47,643 bases of DNA from NCBI GenBank assembly GCA_016278615.1, contig JADQBM010000001.1, positions 1 to 47,643 on the forward strand. The letters run 5' to 3'. A program made the position numbers and the translations under genes. Shown here piece after piece: positions 34,797-43,106 of the stretch (the first letter of the stretch is position 1; each line of letters starts with the position of its first letter). Origin of the DNA: Clostridia bacterium (lineage in GTDB: Bacteria > Bacillota > Clostridia > Peptostreptococcales > JAAYPU01). The notes beneath the pieces were generated by a model. The model made no database searches. It worked only from the letters and a program-made list of their open reading frames with translations, and was not told the origin of the DNA.

Positions 34797-35819
34797 TTAA
34801 ATAATTGATACGATAACTTTTTGGCCATTGTTTACATTCTTTGCGCATTTAAAAGCTTCTGTGATATTCTCAAGAGAATAACGACAATCTGTAAAATATT
34901 CTAATTGAAACCTTTGACTATTTATAAGATTTATTGCATCTGTCATATCATAATCATCTGCAGATACCGATGATACAAAGCCGATTTCCCTTAATACAAT
35001 ATCGAACAATTGAAGGGGCGTTTCCTCTTCAATTCCAGTAAGGCCAAAGCCGATTACCTTACCTCCCGGCCTCGCCAAAGAAAAAGACAATTGATAATTA
35101 TCTGTCTTACCTTCAGCTTCCAAAACGAAATCAGCGCCTAGGCCTTCTGTTATGTCAAAAACTTTTGTTATTACATCAGCACTGTTTTTTAGAACATAAT
35201 CTGCGCCACATCTTTTTGCCTCTTGTAATCCTGTCTCATCATCACCAATTACAATAATCGGCGTGGCTGCACTTGCTTTGGTCATTTGAACATGCATCAA
35301 GGCAATGGCTGATGTCCCTAATATCACAATGCTCCCTCCAGGAAAATACTTCGCTTTCTTTGCCGTTCGAATCACATTGGCAAATGGTTCTATTAGTACC
35401 GCTTCAATTTCATCCATGTTTTTAGGGAGCACATATACTTTATTTTCTGGGGCTTTTACATATTCTGCAAAGCCACCATTTTTATGAATCCCTATTTGCT
35501 TACAAGTTTTGCACATTAACACTTGTCCATTTTTACAAAAGTAACATTTTCCGCAACCTAAATTTACATCAACGGTTACATACTGACCTGTTTTGATATT
35601 TTCAACACCTTTTCCTATCTTATAAACATAACCTGTAAATTCATGGCCCGGCGTAAAAGGTAGATATTCCTTTGAGAATTCACCCTTAAGTATTTTAAGA
35701 TCTGTCTCGCAAATACCGCAGTATTTCACTTTAATCAAAACTTCATTGTCACCTATTTCGGGTATCAATATGTCCTTTATAACAATTCTGCCAGGCTCTG
35801 TTATCACTGCAGCCTTCAT
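34797..35819 (-). CDS. Zinc-dependent alcohol/polyol dehydrogenase 2 (MDR family)
   Basis: About 340 aa. Catalytic zinc residues CETDLK and GHEFTG; structural zinc cysteines in LGCGKCYFCKNGQVLMC; NAD(P) site VILGTSAIALM, lacking the usual GxGxxG pattern (GTSAIA), so cofactor binding may differ. Start at ATG 35819 (MKAAVITEPG) chosen by alignment with paralogue 1 (MKAAVLKDFE); the upstream ATG 35840 has its ribosome site directly abutting. Third of four genes in the GntR-type operon. It resembles sorbitol/threonine dehydrogenases. Confidence 0.85.
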   Translation of the reverse strand: MKAAVITEPGRIVIKDILIPEIGDNEVLIKVKYCGICETDLKILKGEFSKEYLPFTPGHEFTGYVYKIGKGVENIKTGQYVTVDVNLGCGKCYFCKNGQVLMCKTCKQIGIHKNGGFAEYVKAPENKVYVLPKNMDEIEAVLIEPFANVIRTAKKAKYFPGGSIVILGTSAIALMHVQMTKASAATPIIVIGDDETGLQEAKRCGADYVLKNSADVITKVFDITEGLGADFVLEAEGKTDNYQLSFSLARPGGKVIGFGLTGIEEETPLQLFDIVLREIGFVSSVSADDYDMTDAINLINSQRFQLEYFTDCRYSLENITEAFKCAKNVNNGQKVIVSII

Positions 35820-35876
35820 TTTTTCTTTCAATGCATACATCCTTTCTTAATATGTTTTCAAGAACATGTCTATTTT

Positions 35877-36260
35877 CTAAAAGTCGTATCCCTCTTGAGG
35901 CGTATTGGGTACGGCTTCTGGTGTAGGAAAGAAACAAATTGTCTTCATTTCATAATTACCGGTATTATAAATCAAATGTGGGACTTGTGGATGCAAATTA
36001 AAAATAGACCCGGGCCGAATATCCTTTATTTCATTGCCTATTTTAACTTTTCCAATTCCTGAAATAACGTATATGGTTTCTTCTCCCTCAGGATGAGCAT
36101 GTGCTGGAAGAACACGAGAACCCGGGTTAATTGTGAATATACATACACTGGAATGCTCCGTACCATTCTTTTCTGGCGTCATTAACCAATTAACGGAACC
36201 GCCATTTAATTGAATGGGGTATTGTTCATCTTCATTTACAAAAGTTCCTTTTCTTTCCAT
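35877..36260 (-). CDS. Small cupin-domain protein
   Basis: Protein of 127 aa with a single cupin_2 barrel. Motif 1 is PAHAHPEGEETIYVISG (His, His, Glu metal ligands) and motif 2 PGSIFNLHPQVPHLIYN (His). Such cupins are sugar isomerases, epimerases or dioxygenases, or sensory domains. Its ATG shares one base with the transketolase stop (TAATG), so it is translationally coupled to the two-carbon transfer step; a ketose/aldose isomerase supplying that enzyme is plausible but unproven. Confidence 0.8.
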   Translation of the reverse strand: MERKGTFVNEDEQYPIQLNGGSVNWLMTPEKNGTEHSSVCIFTINPGSRVLPAHAHPEGEETIYVISGIGKVKIGNEIKDIRPGSIFNLHPQVPHLIYNTGNYEMKTICFFPTPEAVPNTPQEGYDF

Positions 36261-37258
36261 TATGCAATTCCCCTCTCTATTTCCTTTACAATTTTTTTCC
36301 TATTAATTGCCTTAAGGCATTTTTCAGCAATATCGTGGTCTGTTAATTCAAATCTCTTGGCTAAATAATCTAATGGGCCTGCTTCGCCAAACTTATCTTT
36401 AATGCCAATTCGCTCTATAGGAATAGGAAAGTTTTCTCCAAGTACTTCTGCAACTGCAGACCCAAGTCCATTAATAATATTATGATTTTCAGCCGTTACA
36501 ATTGCACCTGTTTCATCTGCTGCTTTGATAATGGCATCTTTATCAATAGGTTTAATTGTGAACATATTTAATACTCTTGCAGCAATGCCTCTACCTTCTA
36601 AGATTTTTGCTGCTTTTATACTTTCAGCAACGCAGTAACCCGAAGAAATTATCGTTATATCTTTTCCGTCTCTTATCTGCACGGCTTTTCCAATCTCAAA
36701 AGATGAACCCTCTTCATACACTGTCTTCGAAACTTTTCTCACCAGTCGGATATAGTGCATACCGTATTCTTTTGCTACCTTTTGAATAATATCTTTTAGC
36801 ATCACACCATCTGTGGGTTCAATAATGGTCATTTCTGGAATACACCTCATAATGCCTATATCTTCAAATGGCATGTGGCTGCCGCCATTAATGGTTGCCG
36901 TAATACCGGGATCAGATCCAATTATCTTAACATTCATTTTTGAAAATGCACCTGATAAAAAAATTTGATCGCATGATCTTCGTGTGGCAAATACAGCAAA
37001 TGTATGCGCAAATGGAATCTTGCCCATTCTAGATAAGCCCGAAGCGACACCATACATATTGGCTTCTTGAATCCCGCAATTAACAGTCTGATCCGGTAGT
37101 TCTTTTTGGAATTTTGACATGCCTACAGCAGCCATTAAATCTGCATCCATCACAACAATATCTCTATTTTGTTTTGCTAAGTCAATCATTGTCTGACAAT
37201 ATACATCCCTCATAGGTGTTTTTTCTATTTCATTGCTTTTAGATATTATGATGTTCAT
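36260..37258 (-). CDS. Transketolase C-terminal subunit (TK2-C)
   Basis: About 332 aa; pyrimidine-binding half of the second split transketolase. Markers: MDADLMAAVG, VNCGIQEANMYGVASG, FATRRSCDQIF, SHMPFEDIGIMR and TAENHNIINGLGSAV. Start at ATG 37258 (MNIIISKSNE) with GGAAGGTGAAATA before it; the upstream ATG 37303 would extend into the N-subunit gene. It is closely similar to TK1-C at 19362-20342, with the same regional motifs, so the two pairs arose by duplication. Coupled to the cupin gene. Confidence 0.92.
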   Translation of the reverse strand: MNIIISKSNEIEKTPMRDVYCQTMIDLAKQNRDIVVMDADLMAAVGMSKFQKELPDQTVNCGIQEANMYGVASGLSRMGKIPFAHTFAVFATRRSCDQIFLSGAFSKMNVKIIGSDPGITATINGGSHMPFEDIGIMRCIPEMTIIEPTDGVMLKDIIQKVAKEYGMHYIRLVRKVSKTVYEEGSSFEIGKAVQIRDGKDITIISSGYCVAESIKAAKILEGRGIAARVLNMFTIKPIDKDAIIKAADETGAIVTAENHNIINGLGSAVAEVLGENFPIPIERIGIKDKFGEAGPLDYLAKRFELTDHDIAEKCLKAINRKKIVKEIERGIA

Positions 37259-37277
37259 TATTTCACCTTCCCTATCT

Positions 37278-38111
37278 TTATAATAATTGACTCTCAAGTT
37301 CACTTACTATTTCCTTCAATATTTCTTGTGATACTGCAGTACTGTGGTTACTAATTGTGTTTTCAAGCTTACTATAGCCTTTGCCTTTTATGGTACTTAG
37401 CACAATGAGCGAAGGCTTCCCTTTTTCTTTTTTGGCTGCTACGATAGCGTTCTCCATCTCTTGAAAATCATGTCCATTGACCGTTTGTGAATGCCATCCA
37501 AATGCTTCGAATTTTTTTTCTATATTCCCCAAGTTATTAATTTTTTTTGTATATCCATCCAGCTGCAACTTATTCCAATCTACAAAAGCAATCACATTGT
37601 CTAGTTCAAATTGATTTGCAAATAGGGCCGCTTCCCAAACTTGACCCTCTTGTATCTCTCCATCGCCTAATATCAAATAAATATAATTATCTTTTTTATT
37701 CATTTTATGTCCAAGTGCAATACCCAAGGCTGTTGATGCCCCCTGTCCCAAAGAACCGGTACTCATGTCGACTCCTTTTGTTTTTGTCCAGTCGGGATGG
37801 CTCGGATAATTGGTTCCTGGCTTATTCAAAGTTAATAACTCTTCTGTGGGAAAATATCCTTTAAGGCCAAGAGCTGCATACAGCGCTGGTCCGGAATGTC
37901 CTTTGCTTAATATGAGCCAATCTCTTTCTTCCCAAAAAGGGTTATTAGGGTCCACTTTCATCACTTTCCCATATAACAAAGAAAGTATATCGGCAATGCT
38001 CAATGAACCCCCAGTATGACCCGTTCCAACACTGGCAATACTTTTCATTGTTTCCATTCTGATATTGGTTGCAAAATTGCTTAAATTTCTAATCTCATTT
38101 GTTGTAAGCAT
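37278..38111 (-). CDS. Transketolase N-terminal subunit (TK2-N)
   Basis: Protein of 277 aa, thiamine-diphosphate-binding half. Markers: TGHTGGSLSIADIL, LSKGHSGPALYAALG, TGSLGQGASTALGIALG and LGDGEIQEGQVWEAALFAN, then DWNKLQLDG. It is first in the operon and directly behind a sigma-A promoter with a TTGTATACAA operator. Together with TK2-C it makes a heterotetrameric-type transketolase. Split transketolases are known both as ordinary Clostridia transketolases and as specialised sulfofructose or apulose-phosphate enzymes (family knowledge). Confidence 0.92.
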   Translation of the reverse strand: MLTTNEIRNLSNFATNIRMETMKSIASVGTGHTGGSLSIADILSLLYGKVMKVDPNNPFWEERDWLILSKGHSGPALYAALGLKGYFPTEELLTLNKPGTNYPSHPDWTKTKGVDMSTGSLGQGASTALGIALGHKMNKKDNYIYLILGDGEIQEGQVWEAALFANQFELDNVIAFVDWNKLQLDGYTKKINNLGNIEKKFEAFGWHSQTVNGHDFQEMENAIVAAKKEKGKPSLIVLSTIKGKGYSKLENTISNHSTAVSQEILKEIVSELESQLL

Positions 38112-38244
38112 TATCTTTTCCCTCTTTCATTAAATATTCGTCCTTTTATCCATATCTATATTTCTTAATTGTATTTAATTTTTTTTGTTGTATTAAGTTA
38201 TAACTATAATATTCAATATATTTATATGTATTCAATTTTTATGT

Positions 38245-38286
38245 ATTGTATACAATAATTTTATCTACATTATTATGATTTGTCAA
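38245..38286 (-). promoter_or_regulatory. TK2 operon promoter with GntR operator
   Basis: Minus strand: -35 TTGACA (38281-38286), 17 bp, -10 TAAAAT (38258-38263), then the perfect palindrome ATTGTATACAAT (38245-38256) one base past the -10. A repressor bound there would block RNA polymerase. Confidence 0.8.
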
Positions 38287-38336
38287 GAGATAAAAAGTTA
38301 AGTTGATCTTCTTTGAGTTTTACTCATAAAATATAA

Positions 38337-38376
38337 ATAAGGCGAAACACACTTAACAAATGTATTTCGCCTTATT
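38337..38376 (-). terminator. Terminator of the nitroreductase gene
   Basis: AATAAGGCGAAA and TTTCGCCTTATT pair perfectly around a 16-base loop; AT-rich DNA (TATATTTT) follows on the minus strand. It lies 41 bp past the nitroreductase stop. Confidence 0.75.
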
Positions 38377-38417
38377 ATAAAAATGTATCTTTTAATATAT
38401 AATTTTTGAACTATGCT

Positions 38418-39191
38418 TTATAACCAATTTTTCATTGCCTCTTTAACACTTCGTACCATTTCTTGGCTGGATTCCGAAACAAATTTTCTTGCATAAAATA
38501 CTTGTGCCATATTATCAGCTTTATATGGGTTATTTGAATTAAAAGTCATTTCTTTTTCACTAAACATTTTTTCCAATTCATCCTTAGATAATCTTTTATA
38601 TTGCTCCTCAAATACAACAAAGGACTTATCAAACCTTTTAGAAAAGCTTTTCTTTAAATCAGGTGGATAATAACCTAATGTCAACATCCCTATAGGAAGA
38701 ACCCAGTCTGGTAAATTCAAAATTTCTTTATGCTTTTCATAATTTTCAAGAATGTTACCTATATAACAGGATCCTATATTTAATGACTCTCCAGCGATGA
38801 CTACATTTTGAGCAGCAATCATGGCATCTTCTATGGCCAATAACAAATGGCTTTGGTCCGGTCCTTTAAAACTCACGCCCTTTTTATCTGCATATTCTAA
38901 AACATTCTTCTGTTGGAAATAGTCAAACCATTTTTGATAGTCTGCTAAAAAAATCAAGACTAAAGGTGCCTTTTTAATAAACGCCTGATTATTGCATGTT
39001 TTACTCAGTTTTTCTTTTGTTTCATCATTTTTTATTGTTAATATTGAATATAACATTTGATTTCCTGCTGTAGGCGCCTTAATGGCACACTCCAACAATA
39101 TATCCAAATGGGCATCCATTATATCCTCTTGAGCATACTTTCTTAAGGACATGCGATTATTCATGGTTTCAACTACCTCATTGATATACAT
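38418..39191 (-). CDS. Nitroreductase-family flavoprotein
   Basis: Protein of 257 aa. The FMN-binding N-terminus MNNRMSLRKYAQEDI is the family's RRSxRxF-type motif; APTAGNQMLYSI and a central IGSCYIGNIL follow, then PIGMLTLGYYP. It probably reduces nitro, quinone or enone groups with NAD(P)H. AGGAGG precedes ATG 39191. It lies between the FBP aldolase terminator and the TK2 operon, and its own promoter is not evident. The C-terminus (about 60 residues) is longer than simple NfsB-type enzymes. Substrate unknown; a link to the pathway rests only on location. Confidence 0.85.
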   Translation of the reverse strand: MYINEVVETMNNRMSLRKYAQEDIMDAHLDILLECAIKAPTAGNQMLYSILTIKNDETKEKLSKTCNNQAFIKKAPLVLIFLADYQKWFDYFQQKNVLEYADKKGVSFKGPDQSHLLLAIEDAMIAAQNVVIAGESLNIGSCYIGNILENYEKHKEILNLPDWVLPIGMLTLGYYPPDLKKSFSKRFDKSFVVFEEQYKRLSKDELEKMFSEKEMTFNSNNPYKADNMAQVFYARKFVSESSQEMVRSVKEAMKNWL

Positions 39192-39251
39192 ATTATTACC
39201 CTCCTATAAGTACTCAATAACTTTTTATTGTTATTAATTGTAAGTGTTAAA

Positions 39252-39273
39252 GAAGCACCTATATAGGTGCTTC
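39252..39273 (-). terminator. Terminator of the SDR3-FBA operon (GAAGCACC type, copy B)
   Basis: GAAGCACCTATATAGGTGCTTC stem-loop followed on the minus strand by TTTAACACTT. Between the aldolase stop and the stem is the block CTCTCCCATTTTTATATATG, shared with copies at 17061 and 45768. Confidence 0.85.
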
Positions 39274-39318
39274 TAAGACATATATAAAAATGGGAGAGGA
39301 AATGATAATATATTATAA

Positions 39319-40275
<957 letters not shown>

Positions 40276-40304
40276 TTAATTTAATCTTTCTAATTTAATC
40301 TACA

Positions 40305-41096
40305 TCAAATGCTACGAATAATGCCCCCTTCAACACGTATAGGTGCACCATTGGTCGCAGCCGCTAAATCTGAACAATAATAAACACATGTATTTGCAAC
40401 TTCTTCTACTGTTGCAAAGCGTTGAATAAGTGATGAGGGGTCATAGATCGTAAAATATTCCTGTATAATTTCATCGATGGTTTTTCCTTCGTTTTTACCG
40501 CGTTGATTTTGATATATAGCAGTACCTTCAGTCCATGTTGGCCCAGGTAAAATTGTATTAACCGTTACATTACTGCCTTTAGTCATTTCAGCTAAACTTC
40601 TTCCCAATCCTAAAAGAGCTGTTTTTGATACAGAATAATGGACGAATGCACTTAGAGGCTTAACGCCACACTCGCTTGCTATTATTTGAATACGCCCACT
40701 ATTTCGCTTCAGCATTTTAGGTAAATAATGTCGACACATCCGGATTGCACTAAGGACATTGGTATTAATCATCTTCATCCACTCATCATCGTCTATTTCT
40801 TCAAAGGGAGTAGCTATATATATGCCCATATTATTAATAAGAACATCTAAGTCTCCTATTTCATCTACTGAAGTAATCACTTCTTTAGCTCCTGACATTG
40901 TAGCGAGATCCCCTGATGCACCATATACTTCTCCATATTGAGAAAGTTCCTCTACAACTTCATCTACTGCCTTTCTTGAACGTCCATTAATAATGACTCT
41001 TGCACCTTCATCAAGCAATGCTTTTGCAATTCCTTTACCAATACCCTTTGTAGAGCCCGTCACTAGAGCTAACTTCCTTTCAAGCTTTAAATCCAT
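40305..41096 (-). CDS. Short-chain dehydrogenase/reductase (SDR 3)
   Basis: About 263 aa. GSTKGIG nucleotide motif, NNMG in place of NNAG, catalytic Ser in IASECG, YSVSK as YxxxK, and a LPGP motif after the NTI segment. Unlike SDR 1 and 2 it has no HTGQPR tail and ends VEGGIIRSI, so it is a separate subgroup (3-oxoacyl reductase/glucose-dehydrogenase-like). Start chosen at ATG 41096 with GAAGGTGATCT; the longer 293-aa reading from 41186 would translate the promoter and operator. First gene of an operon with FBP aldolase. Confidence 0.85.
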   Translation of the reverse strand: MDLKLERKLALVTGSTKGIGKGIAKALLDEGARVIINGRSRKAVDEVVEELSQYGEVYGASGDLATMSGAKEVITSVDEIGDLDVLINNMGIYIATPFEEIDDDEWMKMINTNVLSAIRMCRHYLPKMLKRNSGRIQIIASECGVKPLSAFVHYSVSKTALLGLGRSLAEMTKGSNVTVNTILPGPTWTEGTAIYQNQRGKNEGKTIDEIIQEYFTIYDPSSLIQRFATVEEVANTCVYYCSDLAAATNGAPIRVEGGIIRSI

Positions 41097-41145
41097 TAGA
41101 TCACCTTCTTTCCTTAATCTCTTTGACAACACACGAATACTCATT

Positions 41146-41193
41146 AAGTATACAATTATTTTATATTGTATACTTGCACAAATCATTTGTCAA
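41146..41193 (-). promoter_or_regulatory. SDR3-FBA promoter with two GTATAC sites
   Basis: Minus strand: -35 TTGACA (41188-41193), 17 bp, -10 TACAAT (41165-41170). One GTATAC core (41168-41173) overlaps the -10 and a second (41148-41153) lies downstream; the two centres are 20 bp apart, two helical turns, suited to cooperative dimers. Confidence 0.78.
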
Positions 41194-41281
41194 TATTTAA
41201 TGGACTTAATTTCGTTTCTTCGTGTGATTTCAAGCTTTTTTTAGGTTCCACCTGTCACCGTTGCAAAGCTAGTGGTTTGTA

Positions 41282-41312
41282 AAAAAAAAGTAGCGCTATT
41301 AAAGCATCTACT
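41282..41312 (-). terminator. Terminator of the gntR gene
   Basis: GTAGATGC and GCGCTAC pair imperfectly around TTTAATA, followed on the minus strand by nine T. It lies about 73 bp past the stop. Confidence 0.65.
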
Positions 41313-41384
41313 CACTTATTATAGATAAATAATTTTATTTTTTTCGTGATAGTTTGTAAAGAAAAAACCTTTTTAATGTTATAT

Positions 41385-42056
41385 CTAATAATCAAGTAAT
41401 GACTTTATCGAAAAATTTGATTTAAAATAAACACCATAAAAAGCAATTAAATGCTCTTGTATACTCTTAGTGACGACTTCTTCATCTCTTTTCATTAGTC
41501 CATCAATAATAGCATAATGACCTTCTATTTTTTTTACAGCATCATCAATATTCACATATTTTGATGCCTGAATTAAATGTACTTTAAGATAGAGCGCTTT
41601 CTGGCATCTATACAATAATGGGTTGTCAGCAATCTCTGCTAGCTTGAGGTGAAAATCACAATCTAATTTAATTTTGTTATAAACATCGCCGCTTTTAGCT
41701 GCCTCATAGCATAAGTCTGCTATTTCTTTCAACTTCATAAAGTTTGCATTGCTCCCATTTGTAATGGCAAGCTGTGCAGCCAATATATCCAGTGAAATCC
41801 TCAAAACTCCTAAATCTTTAATGGCTTTTTCATCAAATGTAATAACCTCAGCATGTCTTTTAGGATATATGTTAACAATACCTTCATTTGATAATCTTCT
41901 TAATGCCTCTCTTATGGGTGTCCTACTTATTCCTAACATGTGTGTTATTTTTTCCTCGGGAATTTTCTCTCCACATTTAATTTCCTGCTTCAATATCATT
42001 TTAAGAACATGATCATATACAGTCTCAGATAAAATAGACTCCTTTTTCTTATCCAT
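41385..42056 (-). CDS. GntR-family regulator, FCD (FadR-like) subgroup
   Basis: Protein of 223 aa. N-terminal winged helix: VLKMILKQEIKCGEKIPEEK followed by GISRTPIREALRRLSNEGI, the GntR recognition signature, and wing VNIYPKRHAEVI. The C-terminal all-helical FCD domain has a metal/effector pocket: DCDFHLKLAE and HYAIIDGL residues. Such repressors are released by an organic acid or sugar acid. Its own promoter and three others in this window carry TTGTATACAA-type sites, so it is autoregulated and probably controls SDR3-FBA, GRE2 and the TK2 operon (inference). Confidence 0.9.
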   Translation of the reverse strand: MDKKKESILSETVYDHVLKMILKQEIKCGEKIPEEKITHMLGISRTPIREALRRLSNEGIVNIYPKRHAEVITFDEKAIKDLGVLRISLDILAAQLAITNGSNANFMKLKEIADLCYEAAKSGDVYNKIKLDCDFHLKLAEIADNPLLYRCQKALYLKVHLIQASKYVNIDDAVKKIEGHYAIIDGLMKRDEEVVTKSIQEHLIAFYGVYFKSNFSIKSLLDY

Positions 42057-42090
42057 AATACCCCTCCCTATCTATTGAAATTATTGCTAT

Positions 42091-42129
42091 ATTGTATACA
42101 ATTATACTATTTTGTATGCTTTGCGTCAA
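42091..42129 (-). promoter_or_regulatory. gntR promoter with autoregulatory site
   Basis: Minus strand: -35 TTGACG (42124-42129), 17 bp, -10 TATAAT (42101-42106). The palindrome ATTGTATACAAT (42091-42102) overlaps the -10. A partial half-site GCATACAAAA lies in the spacer. Confidence 0.8.
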
Positions 42130-42157
42130 TTTATATATGAGTTCCTTTATTTATCTT

Positions 42158-43078
42158 TTATAGACCTGAGCCACCAATACTGACTTCATATCCATTTACC
42201 TTTGCATAATTCTGACACAGCTCTACTGCCTTGAAATTATCTTCTGATATGTTTTTGGATAAATATTCTTTTCCAAGCATCCCATACTTAGAAGACCCCA
42301 TCTGATGAAAAGGTAGAATATGAATTTCTGAAATAGATTGATACTGCGATATATAATCAATGATTCTTTTAAATTCATCACCATCATTCACACCCGGTAT
42401 CAATGGTACTCTGACAATAATATTCTTATTCAAATCTACCAATTTTCCAAGATTCTCTAATATGATTGTGTTGTCCTGTCCCGTCCATTCCATATGTTTA
42501 TCACTACTGAAAAGCTTAATATCATATAGAAATAAGTCCACTACTGAAGATATCTTTTTAAAGTTTTTCCATTTGGTAAAGCCTGACGTTTCAATAGCTG
42601 TATGAATATTTTTTTGTTTTAGCCTATACAATAATTCAAAGCAGAAATTAGTTTGCAGCATGGGTTCTCCACCGCTGATTGTGATGCCCCCTTCTGTATT
42701 TTTGAAAAAAATTTCATCCTTATTCAATTCCTTAAATAATGTGTCGATCGTATATGCCTTACAGGATACCTGCCGTGCTTGAAAGGGGCATGCCTCAACA
42801 CATTCGAAACACTGGTTACATTTTTGCCTATCTGTAATAACAGCTCCATTTTCTGAATACTGAATACACCCATTGGGACAAGCATCAATACAAAGCCCAC
42901 ATCCAGTACAAAGCGCTTTGTTTAACATAAGCTCACAATTTCCACTCAATGTTTCAGGATTCTGACACCACTTACATTTTAGAGGGCAACCAACGACAAA
43001 TGCTATCGTTCGTATACCAGGACCGTCATGTACACAAAAACGTTGAATGTTTGATATATATATTGTTCCATCAACCAT
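42158..43078 (-). CDS. Glycyl radical enzyme activase 2 (radical SAM)
   Basis: Protein of 306 aa with radical SAM motif CPLKCKWCQN, preceded by FCVHDGPGIRT, two ferredoxin-type clusters CTGCGLCIDAC and CNQCFECVEAC, and SAM-binding ISGGEPMLQ. It is the same layout as activase 1, with clearly different sequence, so each activase is likely dedicated to its own enzyme. It follows GRE2 by 28 bp with a GAGGTTTAGATA site and is transcribed from the GntR-type promoter at 45528-45615. Confidence 0.92.
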   Translation of the reverse strand: MVDGTIYISNIQRFCVHDGPGIRTIAFVVGCPLKCKWCQNPETLSGNCELMLNKALCTGCGLCIDACPNGCIQYSENGAVITDRQKCNQCFECVEACPFQARQVSCKAYTIDTLFKELNKDEIFFKNTEGGITISGGEPMLQTNFCFELLYRLKQKNIHTAIETSGFTKWKNFKKISSVVDLFLYDIKLFSSDKHMEWTGQDNTIILENLGKLVDLNKNIIVRVPLIPGVNDGDEFKRIIDYISQYQSISEIHILPFHQMGSSKYGMLGKEYLSKNISEDNFKAVELCQNYAKVNGYEVSIGGSGL

Positions 43079-43106
43079 TATCTAAACCTCACTCTAACTG
43101 CAAAAT

